Position numbers and translations under genes: made by a program. A DNA stretch of 18,477 bases from Boothiomyces macroporosus (lineage: Eukaryota > Chytridiomycota > Chytridiomycetes > Rhizophydiales > Terramycetaceae): assembly GCA_027604185.1 (NCBI GenBank), contig JADGKB010000188.1:1-18477 (forward strand), given 5' to 3'. The notes beneath the pieces were generated by a model. It was given only the letters and a program-made list of their open reading frames with translations. It was not told the origin of the DNA and did not search any database. Position 1 is the stretch's first letter. Each line of letters opens with the position of its first letter. Shown piece after piece: positions 1-6,924 of the stretch.

Positions 1-186
1 GGCTGCAACTCTTACAATGATTGCTTTGGAGATTTAGTTTGTCAGCACTATTCATATCAGGCGTGGTCGGAAGATAATAAACTTAGCAGCGGATCTCAAA
101 CTTGGTGTACACCGCCTAGCAAATGCCAAACTGCTACTTATCCCTACAGTCATGGAATGTGGGAGTTGGATTGTCTAAACCACTAA
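1..186 (+). CDS. 3' end of a cysteine-rich protein (partial)
   Basis: Frame 1 is open from the first base to a TAA at 184-186, giving 61 residues. Six cysteines (residues 2, 8, 14, 36, 42 and 58 of the visible part) and many Tyr, Ser, Trp and Gly suggest a disulfide-stabilised, probably secreted domain with up to three bridges. The fragment ends WELDCLNH, with no hydrophobic tail, so it is not GPI-anchored. The start, any signal peptide and any introns lie outside the window. I do not recognise the family. A chance ORF is possible, but the even cysteine count and composition favour a real 3' exon. Confidence 0.5.
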   Translation, partial: GCNSYNDCFGDLVCQHYSYQAWSEDNKLSSGSQTWCTPPSKCQTATYPYSHGMWELDCLNH

Positions 187-639
187 TAAAAACATTACGC
201 CTTGAATCTTGATGGTTGATTACTCGGCAATCTGTTGTTTTTTGGTCAAATATCATATCCAACCACTTGGCACTTTCACAATCAAAAAGATTTACTAGAC
301 TGACATTGTTAAAAGCCAGGCTTGTTTCTGGGCGGCCTGGCTCATCATCATTATTGGGTAACCAAATTTGACACTTCTGGATAAGCGGAAATTGATAATA
401 AAAATACCATCAACCCAATTAATGAGAATATAAATCTAGAACACTATAAAAAACCACCAGATCGACTCTAAATCAAAGGCAAAGATTTGCTTCAGAATTG
501 TTTCAATGAGCGCCATCATGGTATTGAGGCAATTTACGTGTAATTTGATTGGGACAAGACAACCTGGCTTCGTGTGAGGCGGTGTGCCTCAAAGGTATTT
601 AAAGAGTAAATTAAAGAACGATTACTATCTTTTTTAAAA
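187..639. other. Intergenic region, 453 bp
   Basis: No convincing coding frame on either strand. It holds an 8-bp inverted repeat (AGCCAGGC 314-321, GCCTGGCT 335-342). Upstream of the next gene it also has an ATTGG (reverse CCAAT) at 558-562, a small inverted repeat at 575-591 and a TATA-like TATTTAAA near 596-603. Its right part is presumably the promoter of the gene at 640. Confidence 0.5.
575..603 (+). promoter_or_regulatory. Putative promoter core: inverted repeat plus TATA-like box
   Basis: TGAGGC at 575-580 and GCCTCA at 586-591 form a 6-bp inverted repeat with a 5-nt spacer. It is followed by the TATA-like TATTTAAA (about 596-603), roughly 40 bp before the ATG at 640. The dyad could be a factor-binding site; this is inference from position only. 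Confidence 0.35.
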
Positions 640-1098
640 ATGAAATTCATTGCTTTATCAGCTGCCGTTCTTGCTACTGCTCAATACAACGCACCAGTTA
701 CTACTACCCCTTGCAGTGAAGCAGCGCCGGTTGTTGCTACCACTACTCCTTGCGAACAAGTTGCGCCTGTTGTTGCTACAACCACTCCATGTGCTGAAGA
801 ATTACCTGTTGTTGCTACAACCACTCCATGTGCTGAAGAATTACCTGTTGTTGCTACAACCACTCCATGTGCTGAAGAATTACCTGTTGCCACAACCACT
901 CCATGTGAACAAGATGCACCAATGGTAACTTCCATGCCATACGCTACCCCAGCCGCTGCATACGCAACTCCAGTAAATACCGACGATTTAGCAGTTGCAC
1001 AAACTACTACCGCCATGGGTTACGGAGCAAACATTGTATCTAGTGCTTCTACCACATTCTCCATCCTATCTCTTGCTGTAATCGCCCTTGCATTATAA
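640..1098 (+). CDS. Repeat-containing GPI-anchored cell-surface protein
   Basis: Encodes 152 residues. The start MKFIALSAAVLATAQ is a typical short signal peptide with likely cleavage around residues 15-16. Residues ~18-95 hold six imperfect 12-13-residue repeats with core VVATTTPCAEELP, each carrying one Cys next to a TTTP run that is a good O-mannosylation target. The last ~20 residues (ending SILSLAVIALAL) are hydrophobic with no charged tail, preceded by small residues (GANIVSSAS), as expected for GPI-anchor addition. Probable role: structural or adhesive wall/plasma-membrane mannoprotein; the single Cys per repeat could allow cross-linking. The central three repeats are identical in DNA, so copy number is probably variable. 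Its end is convergent with the J-protein gene, 31 bp away. The exact function is unknown. Confidence 0.75.
   Translation: MKFIALSAAVLATAQYNAPVTTTPCSEAAPVVATTTPCEQVAPVVATTTPCAEELPVVATTTPCAEELPVVATTTPCAEELPVATTTPCEQDAPMVTSMPYATPAAAYATPVNTDDLAVAQTTTAMGYGANIVSSASTTFSILSLAVIALAL
769..885 (+). repeat. 39-bp coding minisatellite, three identical copies
   Basis: Units at 769-807, 808-846 and 847-885 are identical base for base and encode VVATTTPCAEELP. Diverged units flank them: upstream from about 700, and a 36-nt version lacking one Val codon from 886. The unit is a multiple of three, so changes in copy number keep the frame. Confidence 0.95.
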
Positions 1099-1129
1099 AA
1101 TAAAAAGTAGATAATTTTTATTCATACAA

Positions 1130-1597
1130 TTACTTTTTCTCTCCAGATAGGAATTTGATTAATGGATGGTTTGGTGCGACTTGTTTTACCCGCTGATAGT
1201 TTACGAATGCGTACGCGTAAAATCCAAATGATAAGAGGCCGATTAGTATTCCATGAGTTATTGATTTATTGATAGTTTTCCTATCTCTAGTTGCCATAGA
1301 TTCGTAGTTTATGTCTGGATCATGGTATCGAGGTCTGGTGTAGTATGTATGCTGGTAATTGTGCCTACTATCATGCGACCTACTATAGTCACTTTCCTTG
1401 TACTTGCCGGATTTCAAGAGGTTGTAAGCGTTATTGATTTGAACAAATTTCCGTTGGTTGATTTTCTTCAACTCGAAATCCGCTGTTTTATCCGGATGTA
1501 GTTCCTGAACCAATTTATAATATTGCTGCTTGATTTCCCTTTGGGTCGCTGTGTTGCTCAGTCCTAGAATTTTATAGGGCGAATAGAACCGTTTCAT
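1130..1597 (-). CDS. J-domain protein with C-terminal membrane helix (paralogue 1)
   Basis: 155 residues, no intron; ATG at 1597. An N-terminal J-domain occupies residues ~6-67 (YKILGLSNTATQREIKQQYY) with the catalytic HPD motif at 34-36. A Tyr/Arg/His-rich linker follows. One hydrophobic helix at ~115-134 (GILIGLLSFGFYAYAFVNY) ends with a short basic tail. J-domains stimulate Hsp70 ATPase; the topology suggests an organelle membrane-anchored co-chaperone recruiting a cytosolic or mitochondrial Hsp70. There is no Gly/Phe region or zinc finger, so this is a class C J-protein. It is a tandem duplicate of the gene at 1671-2096: the same layout, the same SITHGILIGLLSFG-like helix and the same PNHPLIK tail. 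Only 73 bp separates the two. Membrane identity is not determined. Confidence 0.88.
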   Translation of the reverse strand: MKRFYSPYKILGLSNTATQREIKQQYYKLVQELHPDKTADFELKKINQRKFVQINNAYNLLKSGKYKESDYSRSHDSRHNYQHTYYTRPRYHDPDINYESMATRDRKTINKSITHGILIGLLSFGFYAYAFVNYQRVKQVAPNHPLIKFLSGEKK

Positions 1598-1670
1598 GTT
1601 TAGAAAATGAGGAAAAATCCAATTGGTGAATTTCGCAGCTAGTGTTTCATAAAAAGCAGTTTATTGCGGG

Positions 1671-2096
1671 TTAAAACTCCCATAGGATTAGTTTGACTAG
1701 CGGATGGTTGGGGTAAATTGACTTTAACTTTTGGACATTGACAAACACGTAAGTGTAATATCCAAACGAAAGCAAACCAATAACGATGCCATGTCGCACG
1801 CCTTTGAATATAATCCGCCTCTCTCTTTCATGAATAGACTCAAAGTCAGTTGTATTATTTCTATTTGTATAATGATTATATGTACTTGGATTGTAGCTGT
1901 TAGTAGGCTGGTATCTCCCACTTTGAAGTAACTTGTAAGCTTCCGTCACTTTGATAAACTTTTGCTGAGAGAGTTTCTTTTGTGTTTGATCTACAATCTT
2001 GTCTGGGTGTAGTTCTTGAACGAGTCGATAGTATGCGCACTTGATCTCTTTATGATTAGCCGTAGCCCTCACTCCCAACACTCTGTAAGGATTCAT
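1671..2096 (-). CDS. J-domain protein with C-terminal membrane helix (paralogue 2)
   Basis: 141 residues, no intron; ATG at 2096. The J-domain at ~3-62 begins MNPYRVLGVRATANHKEIK, with HPD at 30-32 and the usual following helix (QQKFIKVTEAYKLLQ). The Tyr/Asn-rich linker is shorter than in paralogue 1. A membrane helix at ~103-120 (GIVIGLLSFGYYTYVFVN) precedes a PNHPLVK tail. It lacks the ~4 residues before the J-domain and the basic C-terminus of the neighbour. It has the same presumed Hsp70 co-chaperone role in a membrane. It lies 73 bp upstream of paralogue 1 and 78 bp downstream of the mtSSB gene, all on the same strand. Confidence 0.86.
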   Translation of the reverse strand: MNPYRVLGVRATANHKEIKCAYYRLVQELHPDKIVDQTQKKLSQQKFIKVTEAYKLLQSGRYQPTNSYNPSTYNHYTNRNNTTDFESIHERERRIIFKGVRHGIVIGLLSFGYYTYVFVNVQKLKSIYPNHPLVKLILWEF

Positions 2097-2174
2097 TTTG
2101 TAAACTTTTATGCGGTAAAAAACTAGTTTTTCCGTGCATGAATTCTAGAAATTGAATTAGTGTTTATTGAATAT

Positions 2175-2553
2175 TCACTCTTGATCGTCAACTGATTTGC
2201 CATCTAGTACTCGCACAGTATTAGCGACAATAGTAACTCCCTTCTTTGCATTGTCTTCTGTTTGCCAGTACTTGAATTCGCCTTCCACCAACACCATGCT
2301 TCCCTTTCCAATGTTCTTTAGAGATCGGAGAGTAGTGATTGAATGCCACATTGTTTCTGTTTCGTATTCCTCTCCTTTCTTTACCGACTTTGTAGTTGCT
2401 AGTGAAAACTTCCATGATCCCTGGTACTTTGAATCTTCCTTTGGATAGTTGAATGGAACGAATTCCGGGTTCTGTCCCATTCTTCCGACTAGCGTAACTC
2501 TGCTGAATACTAGATTAATTGGGATTACTGGATCGCTTAAATACACGCAACAT
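2175..2553 (-). CDS. RIM1: Mitochondrial single-stranded DNA-binding protein (Rim1/SSBP1)
   Basis: Binds single-stranded mtDNA during replication. Two exons are inferred: 2553-2529 and 2509-2175, with a 19-nt intron at 2528-2510 (GTAATCCCAATTAATCTAG, phase 1). The spliced protein is 119 residues. It starts MLRVFKRSIFSRVTLVGR, a short basic mitochondrial presequence running straight into the OB-fold strand typical of mtSSB (VTLVGRMGQNPEF). Other family marks are FSLATTKS, MWHSITTL, VLVEGEFKYW and VANTVRVLDG. Without splicing, the ATG frame hits a stop after 12 codons, and the long frame would need a GTG start. An alternative 37-nt intron (start MLLFSRV) is possible but gives a poorer presequence and does not fit the local intron size. 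The ATG lies only 19 bp from the stop of the upstream gene. Confidence 0.9.
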
Positions 2554-2572
2554 TTTCAGATTAGTAAAAAAA

Positions 2573-3037
2573 TTATATTATTAAAAGTACAAATATTAAA
2601 CTCAATGGAACCGAAACGGTGGATGCTGCATTGGCATCAAATACCGGTGCTCTGGTTGGCTGCACGAGAGTAGCGAACTGATTGGGTGCCCCGTTGTTGT
2701 AAGCGTCAGGAGAAACTCCATTCGGTACTGAGCCAGTTGTCCCACTGCTAGATCCAGTATTCTGTTGATTTTGCGTAATATAATAAGCAGCATTTGGATC
2801 GTTAGGACAAAAATTAGTAAAACATCCAGCAACGGTTCTATAAAATGCTGCTGTACAGTAAGAGGGAGACGTGGCTCCTCTACAGGCAATTTCTGGTGTC
2901 CTGCTGGCTGGCGGTAAAGGTTGTCCAGAAACTGATACTAGTCCATTCGAGATACATGAATTAAAGGCGTAATTTGGGAGGTTTTGGGTGCAGTTCAACG
3001 ATTGACTGGCGACTGTTGAAATTAGCAGGAAAAGCAT
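2573..3037 (-). CDS. Small cysteine-rich secreted, probably GPI-anchored protein
   Basis: 154 residues, ATG at 3037. MLFLLISTVASQS is a signal peptide. The mature N-terminal half has six cysteines (16, 28, 52, 61, 72, 77) and an N-glycosylation sequon NCT at 15-17. A low-complexity Ser/Gly/Thr/Asn/Pro stretch (~90-135) follows, then a hydrophobic C-terminal segment (~140-154, PLSLIFVLLII) with no charged end, consistent with a GPI signal. This layout resembles fungal cell-surface proteins, but the cysteine number and spacing do not match the eight-cysteine CFEM domain, so I do not assign a family. Its stop is 19 bp before the mtSSB start on the same strand, an unusually tight gap for eukaryotic genes. 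Confidence 0.72.
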   Translation of the reverse strand: MLFLLISTVASQSLNCTQNLPNYAFNSCISNGLVSVSGQPLPPASRTPEIACRGATSPSYCTAAFYRTVAGCFTNFCPNDPNAAYYITQNQQNTGSSSGTTGSVPNGVSPDAYNNGAPNQFATLVQPTRAPVFDANAASTVSVPLSLIFVLLII

Positions 3038-3519
3038 TAGATTTTTTTGTTTGGCAGTCCCTTTAAATACTCGCCACAGATTAAAGAGTGCATTTATCCG
3101 CTAGGAAGGAAGAACTATTTTCCGCTGCGAATGTTTATCCGAATCATTTCCGATCGTCAAAAGTCTATTTTGGTGCTTGTCTGTCAAAATACTTGCATTT
3201 TAATGTGCAATGTAGTTTACTTGGTTATAGTCACGTGACATATCGGAGTGAACAATTTCTTTGAAACGTAGATCTCTGTTTCAACAAAAATTACGGCTGA
3301 TTGCTTTTCAAATTAGATTCAAGTCTTTATTTTACTAACCTAGCCTTGATCTAATTCTAATTGCTTGGTCTGTGTGGATAGCGTCTGTTTCCATAATATC
3401 AAATAGCGTCAGTTTCCATAATATCAAATAACGTCTGTTTCCATAATTACGAATTTTAAGCAATCATAATCTCACATAGAACTGGAATTCGCGTCAATTG
3501 TATTTCATTAGCGAAATGA
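3038..3519. other. Intergenic region, about 480 bp
   Basis: Upstream of the minus-strand cluster and of the unknown plus-strand gene. A 63-codon frame at 3047-3238 has no protein-like features. The region contains the 25-bp tandem repeats (3379-3447) and is otherwise AT-rich. It presumably holds promoters in both directions. Confidence 0.5.
3379..3447. repeat. 25-bp tandem repeat, 2.8 copies
   Basis: Units at 3379-3403, 3404-3428 and 3429-3447 share TAGCGTCTGTTTCCATAATA. Unit 2 differs by one base (CAG for CTG); unit 3 has TAACG for TAGCG and is truncated. Each carries GCGTC or ACGTC and TTTCCATAAT. It could be a repeated regulatory element or neutral minisatellite DNA. Confidence 0.85.
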
Positions 3520-3547
3520 TTAGTAAATAAAGCACCCTCCAATCAAT

Positions 3548-3922
3548 ATGTTAATGATTACTGGCAAATCAATTCAAAAAGCAATGTACTACAAGGCTAT
3601 AATCCATTAGCAGATCAAGACAAGAAAGAGCATTTACCACCAATAGAAATACATAATTTTCCGATGAACGCGAAAAGTTTATGAATTCATTCAAAAAGAG
3701 AGAGAAAATACTCTTGGCACCTATAAAAACACCTGCATTCCCAGCCATACCACTCAAACAAAAGGGTAGATTGAACCCAATAATCGATGCTCCAAAACCA
3801 CCAGAATTGGATAAACGGTTTAGGTTAGACCCGTTAGTTTTGCGAAGAGAAAAGATTGCTAGAGCAGCAGAAAAGAGAAGAGAAGAGTATATGAATAAAG
3901 TAAAAGTAGATTATTATTTTGA
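3548..3922 (+). CDS. Small basic protein of unknown family, frame apparently broken
   Basis: The best supported part is frame 3 from about 3661 (ERE KFMNSFKKREKIL...) to about 3886: a Lys/Arg/Pro-rich stretch containing GRLNPIIDAPKPPELDKRF and a basic helix RREKIARAAEKRREEYM. Just upstream, another frame is open from 3520 to 3681 and also reads like protein (NVLQGYNPLADQDKKEHLPP). The two overlap at 3658-3684 and would join smoothly if one T were added to the TTTT run at 3657-3660. The nearest upstream ATG (3548) is in the third frame and would join if one A were added at 3576-3580. No 19-21 nt GT-AG intron fits either junction. The 3' end is also unclear: in-frame reading runs on antisense to SPB4, while a possible 20-nt intron at 3887-3906 would give a TGA at 3920-3922. 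It is convergent with SPB4. It could be a small mitoribosomal-like basic protein, but I cannot place it. Confidence 0.4.
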
Positions 3923-5632
3923 TTTTGCTATTCGTCGTTTCTCTTTTTTCAGTTTACGCTCTGTTCGTTTTTCTTTTTGTTCTTTCTTCTCAGACCATGG
4001 AATAGATTTAGGTTTGTATACTTTGGGTTGTGTATTTGCTTTTTTTATCTGCCGTTGCTGTTCTCTTTGCTTGTCCTTGTATTCGATTTCATCAACCTGG
4101 ATTAGAAATATTTACGTTGATTTCGTCTTGTTCAAAGTCTATTTTCAATTGTTTCAGTTCAGGCATCTTTGGGAGTCGAGGAATACCCATAGATTTAGCT
4201 ACAGCTCCAAGGTCGAGATCTTTGATTTGGAAAATGTAACCTGCTTGATGCTCTTTATATGCTCTTACAAAACTGACAAATGCTTTGATGCTCTGATGTT
4301 AATTTGCTTTCACCTTGTCATAAATATCTCTGTCTCCAATAACCATATCTTTGATTTGCATCAATATATTGCTTTTAGAAACACCGCCTTCGTCGGGATA
4401 CTCTTTTGTCGATAGTTTCCGAATCTCTAAAAACTCTACATATGTAGATTCATTTTCATTTAGCATAATCACTGCTTGGCCGCCTCTTCCTATTCTAGCA
4501 GTTCTACCACACCTATGTGCAAACGCTTTTGGATCTTGCGGAGCATCATACTGAATTACAAAGTCTATATCCGGCAAATCTAATCCTCTAGCAGCAATAT
4601 CTGTGCATATTAATACGCTACCAGCTCCTCCTTGACTGTACTTTTGAAATGTCAATTCTCTCTTTTTTGTAACCATTTTCCCGTGCAAAGAATGAAAACT
4701 CAGCTCTTTCAAACCTTCAATATTCTTCAGTATCTTGTAAAAGAAATCCACACATGCTCCAGTAGCAAAATAAATTATAAACTTTTTTTCCTGATTGTTC
4801 TTTAGTATTGATACCAATCGTGCTATTTTTTCATCTGGCTTTGCAATCAAGTAAAACATTTCCAGAGTTGAAGGTACCTTTTGTTCGCTAATCATTTCAC
4901 CATCATTTGATTGAACTTTGACTTGTACTTTAACTGGATTTCTCAAACCAGCTTTGACTAGCTTGGTCAATGCCTCAGTCATTGTTGCTGAAAATAGCCC
5001 TGTTCTGCGCTGCTTTGGAATTTTCCGTATAATTGACGTTAGTTGCACTTCAAAGCCCATATCCAGGAGTCTGTCAGCTTCATCTAGCATTAATTTTATA
5101 TACCCATAACCAAGACTTCTACCTCCTTGGTATTGAATATAGTGCTTCGCTTAAACAAATCATCCAGCCTCCCTGGAGTTCCGATGACTATTTGGCCCCC
5201 TTTTTCATTGAATAGCTTCACGTCTTCTCTAGTGTCATTTCCACCAATGAAAAGCAAATGCCTAATCCCTTCTTTTACAATACAGTTTTCATCTTCATTC
5301 AAAGCATCAATAAATGGCGTCATTACTTTATGAATTTGCTGAGCAAGCTCTCTAGTTGGTGAAATTATTACGGCTCCGATTTCATTCTTTTTCAGCGGGC
5401 GATCTTGTTGATATCTCCGCAATAGCATTTCCAAGATAGGAATCACAAAAGAAAGGGTTTTCCCAGATCCTGTAACAGCTTCCACAACAACGTCCTTGTA
5501 AGCCAAAAATAACGGGATTACGGACGCCTGAACGGGAGTCATTTGCGTATATCCATGGTATAGTAGAGTCTGTTTAATAGTAGGATTCAATCCAGTCCAC
5601 TCTCCAGCATTGGCAATATTCTGAAGTTGCAT
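3914..5632 (-). CDS. SPB4: DEAD-box RNA helicase Spb4/DDX55
   Basis: Nucleolar ATP-dependent helicase needed for late 60S subunit assembly (family knowledge). Four exons: 5632-5104, 5083-4314, 4292-4116 and 4096-3914. Introns are 20 nt (5103-5084), 21 nt (4313-4293) and 19 nt (4115-4097). The protein is 552 residues, close to the ~600 of yeast Spb4. Motifs in order: Q motif (MTPVQ), motif I AVTGSGKT at 52-59, PTRELAQQ, TPGRL, DEAD at 177-180 (its first Asp codon is split by intron 1), SAT, IYFATGACVDFF, CTDIAARGLDLPD, HRCGRTARIGRGG. The Spb4-specific tail follows: AFVSFVRAYKEH, IPRLPKMPELK, then YKDKQREQQRQ and a very Lys-rich end. ATG 5632 is the first usable start; the longer upstream frame has no ATG. 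Divergent from VPS2 over 50 bp. Confidence 0.95.
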
Positions 5633-5682
5633 TTGAAAAACAAAAAAAATAAAATTGAAAACGCCATTTTCACTAATCCAAA
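5633..5682. promoter_or_regulatory. 50-bp shared divergent promoter, SPB4 / VPS2
   Basis: Only 50 bp separates the SPB4 ATG (minus) from the VPS2 ATG (plus). It contains a T/A-rich tract (AAAAAACAAAAAAAATAAAA across 5635-5654 or nearby) and no clear TATA box. Both start codons must be served by this segment or by elements inside the neighbouring coding sequence. Confidence 0.7.
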
Positions 5683-6386
5683 ATGGACTTTTTGTTTGGC
5701 TCCCGAAAGACACCAGCAGAGATGCTTAAACAGAACCAAAGGGCCCTTAATAAAGCCCAAAGAGAGCTGGATAGAGAGCGAACGAAATTGGAACAGCAGG
5801 AAAAGAAGCTAATTGCAGACATCAAAAAGACAGCCAAGCAAGGGCAGATGGTAGATAATTAGTAACAAGGGCGCATGTAAAGTAATGGCAAAGGATCTAG
5901 TACGAACGCGAAGATATATTCAAAAGTTTTATCAGACTAGAACCCAAGTACAAGCAATCGCGCTTCAGATACAAGTATTTTGAATTAATGCGAGACGTTT
6001 AGATCTAATCAGCAAATGGCGGATGCAATGAAAGGAGTCACAAAAGCATTGGCTTCCATGAACAAGGGTACATATCTTTAATATAGGCGTGAATCTACCA
6101 CAAATATCAAAGATCATGATGGATTTCCAAAAAGAATCTGAAATGATGGATATGAAACAAGAGTTGATGAATGATGCTATCGATGATACAATGGAAGATG
6201 ATAATGATGAAGAAGAGAGCGACCAAATCTTGAACCAAGTACTGGATGAGATTGGAATTGATTTGAATCAATCCGTAATTAAATTTAACGTAGATGGCTG
6301 AGGCACCTGCTAGCAAATTGGTAAAGGAAAAAATACCAGAGCAAGACGATCTGCAAGCCAGACTAGATTCTTTGAGGAAAGAATAA
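5683..6386 (+). CDS. VPS2: ESCRT-III subunit Vps2/Did4 (CHMP2)
   Basis: Membrane-remodelling subunit acting on endosomes in multivesicular body formation and recruiting the ATPase Vps4. Five exons: 5683-5850, 5870-5974, 5995-6067, 6087-6274 and 6294-6386, giving 208 residues. The introns are 19, 20, 19 and 19 nt: 5851-5869, 5975-5994, 6068-6086 and 6275-6293. The start MDFLFGSRKTPAEMLKQNQR is the basic membrane-binding helix 1. AKDLVRTRRYIQKF, NLPQISKIMMDFQ and the acidic DEEESDQILNQVLDEIGID are family hallmarks. The C-terminal DDLQARLDSLRKE (196-208) is a MIM1 motif for the Vps4 MIT domain. Every splice restores alignment with yeast Did4 as I know it. The last codons and the stop lie in the first unit of a 41-bp tandem repeat. 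Confidence 0.96.
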
Positions 6387-6489
6387 ACCAAACTGAATCT
6401 ATACGGTATTCTTTGAAGGGAGAATAAAACAAACTGAATTTATACGGTATTCTTTGAGGGGGGAATAAACCAAATTGATCGCATATAAA
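6367..6489 (+). repeat. 41-bp tandem repeat over the VPS2 stop codon and 3' UTR
   Basis: Units at 6367-6407, 6408-6448 and 6449-~6489 begin ATTCTTTGA(G/A)G. Each contains GAATAAA followed by CAAA(C/T)TGA; the third unit diverges in its last third. The first unit includes the final VPS2 codons (SLRKE) and the TAA. Each copy carries an AATAAA, so a possible poly(A) signal is present three times. The extra copies are not translated. Confidence 0.9.
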
Positions 6490-6924
6490 CTGACCTTGAA
6501 TATTGATAACAAGACAAATATAACAGCATTAAAGTAACACCGCTGCGCCATAAACAATCAAACAACCCCAGGTTTATTTGCAAAACCAAGTTAGTGTAAA
6601 CTGGTATTCTTTGCCAGATCTGGAAATATATCTTTATTGGGTTCCCTATTTCCGAACTGTTGTTAATATGGGAAAAACAACCGCTTCAGTTAATCCGCAA
6701 TATTACCGCATATTAAATTATTAATTCAACAACCGTTATATATTAAATTACATGGTGAGATTTGGCTAAAGCACGGACCTTTTCTACCTCCGACCTCAAA
6801 ATCATTCCGCAATTATCGTATTATCACAATTCTTTATTTCATTTTGTCCTACTTTATTTTTTAATTTTTACATTTTGTTTTACTATTCGTTCTCTTGAGC
6901 CAAATTTTTTCTGTTATTTTCCTA
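6387..6924. other. Intergenic region between VPS2 and the TF array, 538 bp
   Basis: Begins with the 41-bp repeats (to ~6489). An AT-rich stretch with no coding frame follows. It includes two 11-bp direct repeats ATATTAAATTA (6710-6720, 6740-6750), two CAACCG sites nearby, and a CGG-N13-CCG pair (6774-6792). The last ~100 bp before TF-A is pyrimidine-rich. It is presumably the TF-A promoter. Confidence 0.5.
6774..6792. promoter_or_regulatory. Candidate Zn2Cys6 binding site, CGG-N13-CCG
   Basis: CGG at 6774-6776 and CCG at 6790-6792 form an inverted pair 133 bp before the TF-A start. Dimeric Gal4-type proteins bind paired CGG triplets with a protein-specific spacer. The assignment is by pattern only; such pairs also occur by chance. 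Confidence 0.25.

Noticed and set aside
681..1016. Minus-strand frame of 111 codons opposite the GPI-type gene
   Set aside because: It mirrors the 39-bp repeats; since the unit is a multiple of three, an antisense frame stays open automatically. No independent protein features.
2510..2546. 37-nt intron model for mtSSB
   Set aside because: Possible by GT-AG and frame, but it deletes the basic presequence and is almost twice the size of every other intron in the window.
3923..4415. Extension of the basic plus-strand frame to 4415
   Set aside because: It runs antisense to exons 2-4 of SPB4, which match the family through to the Lys-rich end; the Phe/Cys/Ser-rich reading is a typical shadow.
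5633..5713. Longer N-terminus for SPB4 up to 5713
   Set aside because: It has no ATG (starts GTG), overlaps the VPS2 start, and the Phe-rich residues do not belong to the Spb4 family.
6107..6391. 94-codon minus-strand frame inside VPS2
   Set aside because: Opposite a well-supported spliced gene; no features of its own.
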